From positions 1-64,000 of the forward strand of contig JALSJM010000001.1 in the NCBI GenBank assembly GCA_026989355.1: a stretch of 64,000 nucleotides of DNA. Direction: 5' to 3'. The notes beneath the pieces were generated by a model. That model was not told the origin of the DNA, ran no database searches, and saw only the letters and a list, made by a program, of their open reading frames with translations. The stretch's first letter is position 1, and every line of letters begins with the position of its first letter. This DNA is from Paracoccaceae bacterium. GTDB lineage: Bacteria > Pseudomonadota > Alphaproteobacteria > Rhodobacterales > Rhodobacteraceae. The position numbers were made by a program, and so were the translations under genes. This document shows, one piece after another, positions 47,826 to 55,986 of the stretch.

Positions 47826-49244
47826 ATGGTTGATGTCAAGACGGATCTCTGCGTTATCGGAGCCGGTTCCGGCGGGCTTTCGGTTGCTGCCGGGGCGGTT
47901 CAGATGGGTGCGCGGGTTGTGCTTCTGGAAGGTCACAAGATGGGGGGTGATTGCCTGAACCATGGCTGCGTTCCGTCAAAGGCGCTGATCGCCGCGGCAA
48001 GACATGCCCATGCGATGCAGAGTGGCCGTCCCTTCGGCATCAGCCCCGCAAGGCCGGATGTTGATTACGCGGCGGTCAAGGATCATGTGGCCGAAGTGAT
48101 TGCACAGATCGCCCCGCATGACAGCGTGGAACGTTTCGAAGGGCTTGGAGTTCGGGTGATCCCGGAATACGGCCATTTCATATCGGCCGATGTGGTGCAG
48201 GCCGGAAACATGCAGATCCGGGCCAGGCGCTTCGTGATCGCAACCGGATCATCGCCCCTTGTGCCGTCGCTTCCGGGGTTGGGCGATGTGCCGTACGAGA
48301 CCAACGAAACCATCTTTGACCTGCGGGAACAACCCGGCCATCTCCTGGTGATCGGCGGCGGACCGATCGGTATGGAAATGGCTCAGGCGCACCGCCGTCT
48401 TGGAAGCCGGGTAACGGTGATCGAGGGTATGAAGGCGCTTGGCCGGGACGATCCGGAACTGGCGGCCATCGTGCTTGAGCGGATGCGCGGCGAGGGCATA
48501 TCGATCGAGGAAGGCATCACTGCCGTCCGGGTGCGTGGCAAGGCCGGGCGGATCGAGATCAAGGCGAAGGACGGCCGCGTGTTGCGGGGCACGCATCTTC
48601 TGATCGCCACCGGGCGCAGGCCCAATGTCGAAAGGCTGAATCTCGGGGCGGCCGGCATCAGGCATGACCGTGACGGCATTGCCGTGAGAGCCGACCTGCG
48701 GACATCGAACCGGCGGGTCTATGCGATCGGTGATGTCACCAGGGGGCTGCGGTTTACCCATGTGGCCGGCTATCATGCTGGGGTGGTGATCAGGTCGGCC
48801 CTGTTCGGCCTGCCCGCGAAGGCAAAGACGGGGCATATCCCGTGGGTGACATATACCGATCCGGAACTGGCGCAGGTGGGTCTGACGGAAGAACAGGCCC
48901 GCACGGTACATGGCGCGCGGCTTGAAATCCTGCGCTTCGGCTATGATGGCAATGATCGCGCCATTGCCGAGCGTCGGGCAGAGGGATTGATCAAGGTGAT
49001 GGTGGTGAAAGGCAGGCCGGTGGGTGTGTCGATCGTGGGAGCGCAGGCAGGCGAAACAATCGGGCTTTGGGCAATGGCCATTGCCAACCGCCTGAAGATG
49101 GGGGCCGTGGCGGCCACCGTCATGCCCTATCCGACGCTGGGAGAGATCAGCAAGCGCGCCGCCGGGGCCTATTTCTCACCCCGGCTGTTTGATAACATCT
49201 GGGTGAAGCGGTTTGTCGGGTTCGTGCAGCGCAGGCTGCCTTGA
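47826..49244 (+). CDS. Mercuric reductase/lipoamide dehydrogenase-like flavoprotein
   Basis: A 472-residue FAD/NAD(P) disulfide oxidoreductase-like protein. The redox cysteines are C43 and C48 in GGDCLNHGCVPSK. The FAD motif GAGSGGL (12-18) and a NAD motif VIGGGPIGME (about 175) are present. The C-terminal His-Glu dyad of lipoamide dehydrogenase (HPT..E) is replaced by MPYPTLGE (Y435, E440), like the tyrosine of mercuric reductase. No C-terminal cysteine pair and no merR/merT gene nearby, so it is not a classic MerA. It probably works with the TVP38-type partner. Substrate unknown. Confidence 0.87.
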   Translation: MVDVKTDLCVIGAGSGGLSVAAGAVQMGARVVLLEGHKMGGDCLNHGCVPSKALIAAARHAHAMQSGRPFGISPARPDVDYAAVKDHVAEVIAQIAPHDSVERFEGLGVRVIPEYGHFISADVVQAGNMQIRARRFVIATGSSPLVPSLPGLGDVPYETNETIFDLREQPGHLLVIGGGPIGMEMAQAHRRLGSRVTVIEGMKALGRDDPELAAIVLERMRGEGISIEEGITAVRVRGKAGRIEIKAKDGRVLRGTHLLIATGRRPNVERLNLGAAGIRHDRDGIAVRADLRTSNRRVYAIGDVTRGLRFTHVAGYHAGVVIRSALFGLPAKAKTGHIPWVTYTDPELAQVGLTEEQARTVHGARLEILRFGYDGNDRAIAERRAEGLIKVMVVKGRPVGVSIVGAQAGETIGLWAMAIANRLKMGAVAATVMPYPTLGEISKRAAGAYFSPRLFDNIWVKRFVGFVQRRLP

Positions 49245-49268
49245 TGACACATTCGAAACGGGGCGCTC

Positions 49269-50672
49269 ATGGTTCTGAATTCACTTTCCGGTCGTTTCCT
49301 GATGCTGACGATCCTGTTCGTCATGCTGGCCGAGGTGCTGATCTTCGTGCCGTCGGTTGCCCGTTTCCGTGAAGACTTCCTGCTGCTGCGGCTTGAAAAG
49401 GCGCAGATCGCCTCTCTGGCGCTTCTTGCCGACGACATGATCGATGACACCCTGGAGAAGGAGCTTCTCGACAATGCCGGCGTTTACAACGTGGTGCTGC
49501 GGCGTGACGAGATGCGCCAGCTTGTTCTTGCCTCGCCGGTTCCGGGGCCTGTGGCCGAAACCTTTGATCTGAGGGATGCAACGCCCTTCGTGCTCATCCG
49601 CGATGCGATGATGCGGTTGTTTGATCCGGAACCCGAAGTCATCAGGGTGATCGGCGAGCCGGTACAGGGGGCAGGGCTGCAGATCGAAGTTACCATGAAC
49701 GCGGCACCGCTGCGCCAGGCGATGATCGACTATGGCCTTTCCATTCTGGTTCTTTCGCTGATCATCTCGCTGGTGACGGCGCTGCTGCTGTTTCTGGCCG
49801 TGCGCAGTTTCCTGGTAACGCCGATCAAACGGGTCGTTTCGCACATGAAATCCTATGCCGAGGCGCCCGAGGATTCGCGCCGTATCATCCGGCCGCAGGC
49901 CGGTATCCGCGAGCTTCGCGAGGCCGAGGTTGCCCTGAAGTCCATGCAGACGCAGTTGACCGGAAGCCTCAAGCAGAAGGAGCGGCTGGCCCAGCTTGGT
50001 AGCGCGGTGGCAAAGGTAAGCCATGATCTGCGCAATATCCTGACCACGGCGCAGATGTTCACCGACCGCCTTGAGGCAAGCGAGGATCCGACCGTAGCGC
50101 GTGCGGTGCCCAAGCTTGTCAGTTCGATCAGTCGGGCGGTGAACCTGTGCGAAACCACGCTTGCCTTCGGCAAGGCCGAGGAACACCCGCCGGTTCTGGC
50201 CCGTATCCATCTGCATGACATCGTTCAGGATGTCATCGAAAGCGAACGCCTGGCGGCTGCCGGCGGCGATGTGCACTATCGGATCGACATTCCCCCCGGG
50301 CTGGTGCTGCGGGCTGACAGCGAACAGCTTTACCGCGTTCTTCTCAACCTGGTGCGCAATGCCCGTCAGGCGATCGCGGCCAGCGGCCGGCCGGGTGAAA
50401 TCGCCATTCGTGCCGAGGAAAGTGACAAATCGTGGGACATCTTCATCACCGATACGGGCCCCGGTCTGCCCCCCAAGGCACGAGAGAACCTGTTCACACC
50501 GTTTCAGGGCGGGGCGCGCAAGGGGGGAACCGGGCTTGGTCTGGCCATTGCCGCAGAACTGGTGCGTGGCCACGGCGGGCGGCTTGAGCTCTTGCATAGC
50601 GGAGAAACCGGCACGGCCTTCCTGATCTGCCTGCCGAAGGCCGAAATCGTTCTGGATGAAGCCGCCGAATGA
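49269..50672 (+). CDS. Orphan sensor histidine kinase
   Basis: A 467-residue kinase. TM1 is at about 10-30, a sensor domain at 31-155 and TM2 at 157-179. A HAMP-like linker follows. The H box SHDLRNILT has the phosphoacceptor H252. N364 lies in the N box (LLNLVRNARQA), G1 is DTGPGLP (395-401) and G2 is GGTGLGLAI (419-427). No response regulator is in this window, so its partner is elsewhere. It follows the oxidoreductase by 24 bases and may be in the same transcript, suggesting a role in redox or envelope sensing. Confidence 0.9.
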   Translation: MVLNSLSGRFLMLTILFVMLAEVLIFVPSVARFREDFLLLRLEKAQIASLALLADDMIDDTLEKELLDNAGVYNVVLRRDEMRQLVLASPVPGPVAETFDLRDATPFVLIRDAMMRLFDPEPEVIRVIGEPVQGAGLQIEVTMNAAPLRQAMIDYGLSILVLSLIISLVTALLLFLAVRSFLVTPIKRVVSHMKSYAEAPEDSRRIIRPQAGIRELREAEVALKSMQTQLTGSLKQKERLAQLGSAVAKVSHDLRNILTTAQMFTDRLEASEDPTVARAVPKLVSSISRAVNLCETTLAFGKAEEHPPVLARIHLHDIVQDVIESERLAAAGGDVHYRIDIPPGLVLRADSEQLYRVLLNLVRNARQAIAASGRPGEIAIRAEESDKSWDIFITDTGPGLPPKARENLFTPFQGGARKGGTGLGLAIAAELVRGHGGRLELLHSGETGTAFLICLPKAEIVLDEAAE

Positions 50673-50701
50673 ACGTGGTCCGGGAAAAGTGAATTAGCCT
50701 C

Positions 50702-50730
50702 TTGCAAAGAGTGGCAGGGATCGCTACATC
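50702..50730 (+). promoter_or_regulatory. Promoter of tRNA-Arg
   Basis: TTGCAA (50702-50707), a 17-base spacer and TACATC (50725-50730), 14 bases before the tRNA start. Confidence 0.6.
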
Positions 50731-50744
50731 CCGCTCTGTCCCGC

Positions 50745-50821
50745 GCGCTGGTAGCTCAGTTGGATAGAGTACCTGACTACGAATCAGGGGGTCGGGGGTT
50801 CGAATCCTCCCCAGCGCGCCA
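50745..50821 (+). tRNA. trnR: tRNA-Arg (anticodon ACG)
   Basis: A 77-base cloverleaf. Acceptor GCGCTGG pairs with CCAGCGC; discriminator G and CCA (50819-50821) are encoded. D stem GCTC/GAGT. Anticodon stem CCTGA/TCAGG encloses CTACGAA with ACG at 50779-50781. A34 would be edited to inosine. The gap to the convergent DUF3775 gene (50822-50944) shows no gene or clear terminator. Confidence 0.97.
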
Positions 50822-50944
50822 TTCCCTTGCCATTTCCTTGTTTGCAGCGGGTTCACGGCGCTTTCCGCTTTGCAGAGACAGGCAAGGCCTGGACCACGGT
50901 TGCCCGGCATGTGAAATCCGGCCCGGAAGATGGGCGCTTCGGGG

Positions 50945-51346
50945 TCATTCCTCGTAAAGTGTGCCGTAGCCCAGCTTTTCAAGCCCCATGGCCCAATAGT
51001 CGGCAAGCAGCGGGTGATCCAGAAGATAATGCGCCGTCGAGACCTCCTGACGTTCGCGCGCGAGTTCCAGAAGCTCCGGCCAGTTTTCGGCTTCGGCATC
51101 GTCGTCGCGCCCCAGCCACATCAGCGCCACCAGTTCGGCCTGCCTGTCGGTGCCAAGGCCGTCGATTTCTTCCATCACTTCCTCGCGCGAGGGGTTGTCG
51201 CACCCTTCCTGAAGCGCGGTGGGAAGCGGATCGTCGGTCGGATTGTCTCCGGGATCCTCGATCACCGGCGCCTCGTCTGCCATGAAGGTGCGAACCTTCC
51301 ATACCAGGCGCTTCACGTAATCCGGCTTGATCGAAAGCTTGTCCAT
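50945..51346 (-). CDS. DUF3775-family protein
   Basis: A 133-residue acidic protein of unknown function. The C-terminal 70 residues match the DUF3775 pattern: LVALMWLGRDDDAEAENWPEL then ELARER and HYLLDHPLLADYWAMGLEKLG. The family is restricted mainly to Alphaproteobacteria. ATG 51346 follows AGAGGTGCCGAA. It is downstream of mipZ on the same strand (75 bases), with an inverted repeat in between that may control it. Confidence 0.75.
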   Translation of the reverse strand: MDKLSIKPDYVKRLVWKVRTFMADEAPVIEDPGDNPTDDPLPTALQEGCDNPSREEVMEEIDGLGTDRQAELVALMWLGRDDDAEAENWPELLELARERQEVSTAHYLLDHPLLADYWAMGLEKLGYGTLYEE

Positions 51347-51360
51347 TTCGGCACCTCTGG

Positions 51361-51379
51361 TGTTGTGTTACCTACAACA
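51361..51379 (-). promoter_or_regulatory. Inverted repeat upstream of DUF3775 gene
   Basis: TGTTGT (51361-51366), 7 bases, ACAACA (51374-51379): a perfect 6-bp inverted repeat 15 to 33 bases before the start codon, a layout typical of a repressor site. It could equally be a small RNA stem. Confidence 0.3.
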
Positions 51380-51421
51380 TAGGTGCGAAATCGCGAATGC
51401 AACAGGGCAGGGCGGTATTTG

Positions 51422-52231
51422 TCAGAAATCGACGCTTACACCCGGCAGGTTGAGTGCCTTGATCAGATCGCGCAACTCCTGGCGGGCGGCAAGGTTCGAT
51501 ATGTTGAGGCGTTTGACGCCAATATCGCGCAGATCAAGAAGCGTCAGGCCGCGCGGGAACAGTTCGCGGAAGATCACCCGTTCGGAAAAGCCGGGCGCCA
51601 CGCGAAAACCGATACGGCGCGAAAGCTTGGCAAGGGCGGCTTCCATCTTTTCCTTGTTGTGCATGCGCTGCGGGGGCACACGGTTGCGCACCAGAACCCA
51701 GTCGATGGGGGGCAGGCCGGCCTGGGCGCGCAGCTGGCGGGCGTTCCAGACCATTTCGGAATAGACGGAAGGCCCCAGAACATCGCCGGTATCGGGGTCG
51801 ATATGGGCCAGCAGATCGAAATCCACGAAACTGTCGTTCAGGGGGGTGATCAGCGTATCGGCCAGCGAATGCGCCACCTGGCTGAGACGGGTATGCGAGC
51901 CGGGGCAGTCGATCAGGATGAAATCACAGTCGGGTTCAAGCCGGGCCACCGCGGCCGACAGCCGGTGATCATATATGTTCTCACCGGGTTTCAGGCGCGA
52001 ACGGTCGATCTCGGGCAGGTCGTGATAATCCGGTGTCGGCAGGTCGATCTCGTGCTTTTCGCAATAGGCCTTGCGGTTTTCCACATAGCGGCCGAAGCTG
52101 CGCTGGCGCAGATCCAGGTCGAGCGCGCCCACCTTGTGGCCCATGCGCGCCAGGGCCGTTGCCACATGCATGGAGGTGGTCGATTTTCCCGAACCGCCCT
52201 TTTCGTTCCCGACGACGATGATATGTGCCAC
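51422..52231 (-). CDS. mipZ: Division-plane positioning ATPase MipZ
   Basis: A 269-residue ParA/MinD-superfamily ATPase. Walker A is the deviant form KGGSGKST (11-18), preceded by AHIIVVGNE. The family segment DLDLRQRSFGRYVENR is present, as are LIDCPGSHTRLSQVAHSLADTLITPLNDSFVDFDLL (given here for its order, in pieces in the protein). MipZ forms a gradient from ParB at the poles and blocks FtsZ there, so division occurs at midcell. It starts at GTG (52231), with a weak ribosome site. No parB nearby. Confidence 0.93.
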   Translation of the reverse strand: MAHIIVVGNEKGGSGKSTTSMHVATALARMGHKVGALDLDLRQRSFGRYVENRKAYCEKHEIDLPTPDYHDLPEIDRSRLKPGENIYDHRLSAAVARLEPDCDFILIDCPGSHTRLSQVAHSLADTLITPLNDSFVDFDLLAHIDPDTGDVLGPSVYSEMVWNARQLRAQAGLPPIDWVLVRNRVPPQRMHNKEKMEAALAKLSRRIGFRVAPGFSERVIFRELFPRGLTLLDLRDIGVKRLNISNLAARQELRDLIKALNLPGVSVDF

Positions 52232-52385
52232 GTGATGACCCCGTAATCCTGATCGACAAGCCCTGAGGCTTGGCGGCGACTATATGTGGTGGCCGGAACC
52301 ATTGGAAGCAGGTATTGGGCCGAAACAGAGCCGTTCTTCGGCATTGTTGCAGAGCGGATTCACCCTATCCGGGCCGGCATGCCAC

Positions 52386-52413
52386 GAAAAATGCCGCCCC
52401 GAAGCGGGGCGGC
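52386..52413 (-). terminator. Terminator after rpmE
   Basis: On the minus strand GCCGCCCCG (52413-52405), loop CTT, CGGGGCGGC, then ATTTTT. It ends the ffh...rpmE transcript about 27 bases after the rpmE stop. The remaining mipZ-rpmE gap (52232-52385) shows no further gene. Confidence 0.85.
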
Positions 52414-52439
52414 GGCAGGTCCTTCGCGGGGCGTCCGGC

Positions 52440-52661
52440 TCAGAAGCCAAGCCCTTCGTATTTCTTCTTGAACTTCGAAACCCGCCCGCCGGCATCGGTC
52501 AGACGGGTGCCGCCGCCTGTCCAGGCAGGGTGCACGGTGGGGTCGATGTCAAGTGCCAGCACATCGCCCTCCTTGCCATAGGTCGAACGCATCTCGATGA
52601 TCGTGCCGTCGGTCATCTTGACCTTGATCATGTGGTAATCGGGGTGGATGTCTTTCTTCAT
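52440..52661 (-). CDS. rpmE: 50S ribosomal protein L31
   Basis: A 73-residue L31 with no cysteine, the zinc-independent form. It begins [19 protein letters not shown] and ends KKYEGLGF. It follows rplS by 11 bases and ends the operon before a terminator. Confidence 0.96.
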   Translation of the reverse strand: MKKDIHPDYHMIKVKMTDGTIIEMRSTYGKEGDVLALDIDPTVHPAWTGGGTRLTDAGGRVSKFKKKYEGLGF

Positions 52662-52672
52662 GATCCGGCTCC

Positions 52673-53068
52673 TCAGTTTTCGGTTCTGGCCGGCCCGGCC
52701 TTTTTCGGCTTGTAGTGCGTATCTTCGGCAATCCGGGCGGCCTTGCCACGACGCGTGCGCAGATAGTAAAGCTTCGAGCGGCGCACGCGGCCGCGGCGCA
52801 CCACGGTGATGCTGTCGATATTGGTGGAATAAAGCGGAAATACGCGCTCCACGCCCTCGCCAAAGGAAATCTTGCGCACGGTGAACGAGGCATCGATGCC
52901 GTTGCCGCCCTTGCGAGCGATGCAGACGCCTTCATAGTTCTGCACCCGGGTGCGGCTGCCTTCGGTTACCTTGTAGCCAACGCGGATGGTATCACCCGCC
53001 TTGAAATCGGGGATGTCCTTGCCAAGCGCCTTGATCTGCTCGGCTTCCAGTTCTGCGATCAGGTCCAT
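52673..53068 (-). CDS. rplS: 50S ribosomal protein L19
   Basis: A 131-residue L19 at the subunit interface. Family elements are [29 protein letters not shown] and [16 protein letters not shown] 53068 follows AGGAGTGG; in-frame upstream residues to 53164 lie within the trmD gap and are not L19-like. Short C-terminal basic tail. Confidence 0.96.
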   Translation of the reverse strand: MDLIAELEAEQIKALGKDIPDFKAGDTIRVGYKVTEGSRTRVQNYEGVCIARKGGNGIDASFTVRKISFGEGVERVFPLYSTNIDSITVVRRGRVRRSKLYYLRTRRGKAARIAEDTHYKPKKAGPARTEN

Positions 53069-53120
53069 CTGATCCACTCCTATCTGCTCGCGGTTTGTTC
53101 CGCGAAGGTTTCGCGCGGCC

Positions 53121-53966
53121 TCAGAGCTCTTGGTCTTCTTCCGGGTCCCTGCCGCGTTTTTCACGGTAAGCCCGCCAGAGGTCAGGTCGTCTTTCCTTGG
53201 TCAGCCTTTCGGCCATTTCCTTGCGCCAGCGGGCGATGTTCGCGTGATGCCCCGAGAGAAGCACTTCGGGAATCGCGCGGCCACGCCAGACGCTCGGCTT
53301 CGTGTATTGCGGGTGCTCAAGCAAAAAATCCGAGAAGGTTTCCTCCTCGGTCGATGCCTGATTCCCGATGACGCGCGGTATAAGCCGGACCGTGGCATCA
53401 ATCAAGGCCTGAGCGGCAATCTCTCCGCCGGTCAGGATGAAATCGCCAAGGCTTACTTCCGTCATGGCGTATTCCTCCAGCACACGCTCGTCGATGCCCT
53501 CGAAACGGCCGCACAGCAGGGTGATGCCCTCGGTGCGTGCGAAACGTTCAGCCATCTCCTGATCGAAGCGCCGGCCGCGCGGAGAAAGACAGACGATCGG
53601 CCAGCGCGTCCGGTCGGCGGGGGTATCGGCCATGGCCGTGTCGATTGCATCGCCCAGCACATCTGCACGCAGCACCATGCCCGCACCCCCGCCGGCGGGG
53701 GTATCGTCCACATTGTTGTGCCGGCCGATGCCGAAGCGGCGCAGGGGGATGGTTTCCAGTTGCCACAGCCCCGCTTCGAGGGCCCTGCCGGTGAGCGAAA
53801 GCCCCAGCACACCGGGGAAGGCTTCGGGCATCAGGGTGATCACCCGGGCTGTCCAGGCGCCTTTCAGACGCCTCGGTTCGTTCATCAGATCGCGGGGTTT
53901 CAGACTTGCCCTGAGCGTCTTGCGCCCGTGCGAACGGGCGGGCCGGGTTTTCGGGCTGTCAGCCAT
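53121..53966 (-). CDS. trmD: tRNA (guanine-N1)-methyltransferase TrmD
   Basis: A 281-residue SPOUT-family enzyme that methylates G37 of tRNAs to prevent frameshifting. The knot region [16 protein letters not shown]-type sequence ([13 protein letters not shown]) and the substrate segment [11 protein letters not shown] are present. The N-terminus is about 27 residues longer than E. coli TrmD if ATG 53966 is used; ATG 53885 ([11 protein letters not shown]) is an alternative that suits the family length. The longer start overlaps rimM by 8 bases. Confidence 0.93.
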   Translation of the reverse strand: MADSPKTRPARSHGRKTLRASLKPRDLMNEPRRLKGAWTARVITLMPEAFPGVLGLSLTGRALEAGLWQLETIPLRRFGIGRHNNVDDTPAGGGAGMVLRADVLGDAIDTAMADTPADRTRWPIVCLSPRGRRFDQEMAERFARTEGITLLCGRFEGIDERVLEEYAMTEVSLGDFILTGGEIAAQALIDATVRLIPRVIGNQASTEEETFSDFLLEHPQYTKPSVWRGRAIPEVLLSGHHANIARWRKEMAERLTKERRPDLWRAYREKRGRDPEEDQEL

Positions 53967-54483
53967 CTTTCACGATTCCTTCCGGCGGATCGGCAATCAC
54001 GCGCCCGGCGGCAAGATCCACCGTGGGTACCGCTTCGTGGGTGAAGGGCAGCAGGATGGTATCTCCGCCCGCGGGGGGGAGGATTTCAAGCAGGTCGCCA
54101 GCGCCGTGATCGTGCAGCGCAACGATCCGGCCAAGTTGCTGCCCGCCGGTGTCGAGCACCTGGAGGCCGATCAGATCGGCATGATAGAATTCGTTATCCG
54201 GCAGGGCGGGCAGGGCGCTGCGGGGGGCAAACAGCGCAGTGCCGCGCAGGGCGTCTGCCGCCTCCTTGCTGCGGATGCCCTCGATACGTGCCGAGAAGCC
54301 GCCCTTGATCGGGCGGGAGAGTGACAGACGGAATTCACGTTTGCCGGTTTCATCGGTAAGAGGCGCATAGCGGGCAATATCGGCCGGGGTGGCGCAGAAG
54401 CTTTTCAGGCGCACCTCGCCGCGCACGCCATAGGCCCCCGCAATGGCGCCTACGCAGATCAGCTTTTCGGTGCCCTCGGCCAT
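53959..54483 (-). CDS. rimM: 16S rRNA-processing protein RimM
   Basis: A 174-residue factor for 30S head maturation. It has the N-terminal RimM domain beginning [20 protein letters not shown], then the PRC barrel with [15 protein letters not shown]. The ATG at 54483 is 7 bases after the bluB stop; GGAGCG inside the end of bluB may serve as the ribosome site, so translation may depend on bluB. Confidence 0.93.
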   Translation of the reverse strand: MAEGTEKLICVGAIAGAYGVRGEVRLKSFCATPADIARYAPLTDETGKREFRLSLSRPIKGGFSARIEGIRSKEAADALRGTALFAPRSALPALPDNEFYHADLIGLQVLDTGGQQLGRIVALHDHGAGDLLEILPPAGGDTILLPFTHEAVPTVDLAAGRVIADPPEGIVKDG

Positions 54484-54490
54484 GAAGTTT

Positions 54491-55120
54491 CTAGCGCTCC
54501 AGCAGTTCGATGCCACCTTGCCGCCGTTCCCAGCCGGCGCGTTCAAGCTCGGGGGTATCGGCGGCTTCCTCGGGCCAGCCGATACAGAGATAGGCCACCA
54601 GGTGCCAGCTTTCCGGAACCTGAAGATCGGCTGCAAGGCGTGCCGGGTCAAGGATGGAAACCCATCCCACGCCCAGGCCTTCGATCCGTGCCTTCAGCCA
54701 GAACTGGGTGATTGCGGCCACCACCGAATAGCGGCGCATCTCGGGCATGGTGGTGGCGCCAAGGCCCGCCCCCTTTGTGGTGGCCTCATCGCAGAAAACT
54801 GCCAGCTGCACGGGAGCCTCACGCATGCCCGAAAGCTTGAGCCCCGCATAAAGGCGGGCCTTTTCGCCGTCATATCCGGCAAGGGCCCTGGCATTGGCGG
54901 CTTCGAAATTGGCAAGCGCGCTGGCCCGTGCTCCGCGGCTGGCAACCGAAACGATGCGCCAAGGCTCGGACAACCCGACAGAGGGTGCAAGCGAAAAGCT
55001 TGCAAGGCAGCTTTCCAGCAGCGCTCCTTCAACGGGATCGGGGCGAAAGCGGCGCACGTCGCGCCGCCAGCGAAGCAAGCGATCGAAATCCTGCGCGAAA
55101 CTCTCGGGAAATTCCGGCAT
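54491..55120 (-). CDS. bluB: 5,6-dimethylbenzimidazole synthase BluB
   Basis: A 209-residue nitroreductase-fold enzyme that fragments reduced FMN to make the cobalamin lower ligand. The BluB pattern [57 protein letters not shown] and [10 protein letters not shown] is clear; ordinary nitroreductases lack these. Unusually it lies between rpsP (18 bases) and rimM (7 bases) and must share their transcript. No other cobalamin gene or cobalamin riboswitch is seen here. Confidence 0.88.
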   Translation of the reverse strand: MPEFPESFAQDFDRLLRWRRDVRRFRPDPVEGALLESCLASFSLAPSVGLSEPWRIVSVASRGARASALANFEAANARALAGYDGEKARLYAGLKLSGMREAPVQLAVFCDEATTKGAGLGATTMPEMRRYSVVAAITQFWLKARIEGLGVGWVSILDPARLAADLQVPESWHLVAYLCIGWPEEAADTPELERAGWERRQGGIELLER

Positions 55121-55138
55121 GATCCGATCCGCCCACCC

Positions 55139-55561
55139 TTACGCGGTGTTTTCTTCGGCGGGTGTGTCCTCGGCGGTGTTTTCTTCAGCCGGTTTTTCTT
55201 CCTCGTCTGCCGGGGCCGCTGCCTCTGCGGCCCTGGCGGCCTTTTCTTTGGCGCGCTCCTTGGCCTTGGCGCCGGGCTCGGCCTTCTTCGGGTTGTTGCG
55301 TTCCTGCTTTTCAAGCACGCCCGCGGCTTCCAGGAAGCGGGCCACTCGGTCGGTGGGCCTGGCGCCCCGGTCGAGCCAGTGCCTCACACGCTCGATGTTC
55401 ATTTTCACACGCTCTTCGCTGTCTTTTGGCAGCAGTGGGTTGTAGGTGCCGAGCTTTTCGATGAAGCGGCCGTCGCGGGGCATGCGGCTGTCTGCCGCGA
55501 CGATGCGATAGAAGGGGCGTTTTTTCGAGCCACCGCGGGCGAGGCGGATTTTCATTGCCAT
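55139..55561 (-). CDS. rpsP: 30S ribosomal protein S16 with acidic tail
   Basis: A 140-residue S16. The core (1-90) has [32 protein letters not shown] and the family's [16 protein letters not shown]. The tail (about 90-140) is rich in Lys, Ala and Glu and is absent in E. coli. Its end contains a tandem 10-residue repeat ([10 protein letters not shown] then AEENTA; 30-base period, 55143-55186). Similar tails occur in other Alphaproteobacteria. Confidence 0.95.
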   Translation of the reverse strand: MAMKIRLARGGSKKRPFYRIVAADSRMPRDGRFIEKLGTYNPLLPKDSEERVKMNIERVRHWLDRGARPTDRVARFLEAAGVLEKQERNNPKKAEPGAKAKERAKEKAARAAEAAAPADEEEKPAEENTAEDTPAEENTA

Positions 55562-55610
55562 GATGTGTATCTCCTTGATCTGGCTTTTGTTCCGGGGCGG
55601 TCTGCCCCCG

Positions 55611-55907
55611 TCATTTCTGCTGTTGCTGATGGTGGCGAATGACTTCGCCGATGATGAAATTCAGAAACTTTCTGGCGAATTCGGGGTCAAGATCGGCTTC
55701 GCGGGAAAGTTTTTCGAGACGCTTGATCTGCTGGGTCTCACGTGCGGGATCCGCAGGGGGCAGGCCGTGTTCGGCCTTGAGGCGCCCCACTTCCTTGGTG
55801 TGCTTGAAGCGTTCCGCAAGGGTATAGACAAGGATTGCGTCAAGGCGATCGATGCTGTTGCGGTGCTCTCGCAGCAAGGTTGCGGCGCGGGTTGGGGCGT
55901 CGGTCAT
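55611..55907 (-). CDS. Chorismate mutase type II (AroQ domain)
   Basis: A 98-residue helical protein. It matches the AroQ fold: [40 protein letters not shown] is the first-helix pattern (shown in part, RxxIDxLD...), followed by KRLEKL and [13 protein letters not shown]. It converts chorismate to prephenate for Phe/Tyr synthesis, or has a related role. ATG 55907 follows GGAGATG. It lies between ffh and rpsP, as in many Alphaproteobacteria. Confidence 0.88.
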   Translation of the reverse strand: MTDAPTRAATLLREHRNSIDRLDAILVYTLAERFKHTKEVGRLKAEHGLPPADPARETQQIKRLEKLSREADLDPEFARKFLNFIIGEVIRHHQQQQK

Positions 55908-55986
55908 CGGGGCATCTCCGGGGTGGAAAGCGTGATCGGGGCGGGAAGCCTCGGGCAGGGATGTTTTTGCCGGGATGAAGCAGGAG

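Noticed and set aside
47826-49244. Mercury-resistance (mer) operon
   Set aside because: The flavoprotein has the GGDCLNHGCVPSK site but no C-terminal cysteine pair, no N-terminal metal-binding domain and no merR, merT or merP nearby.
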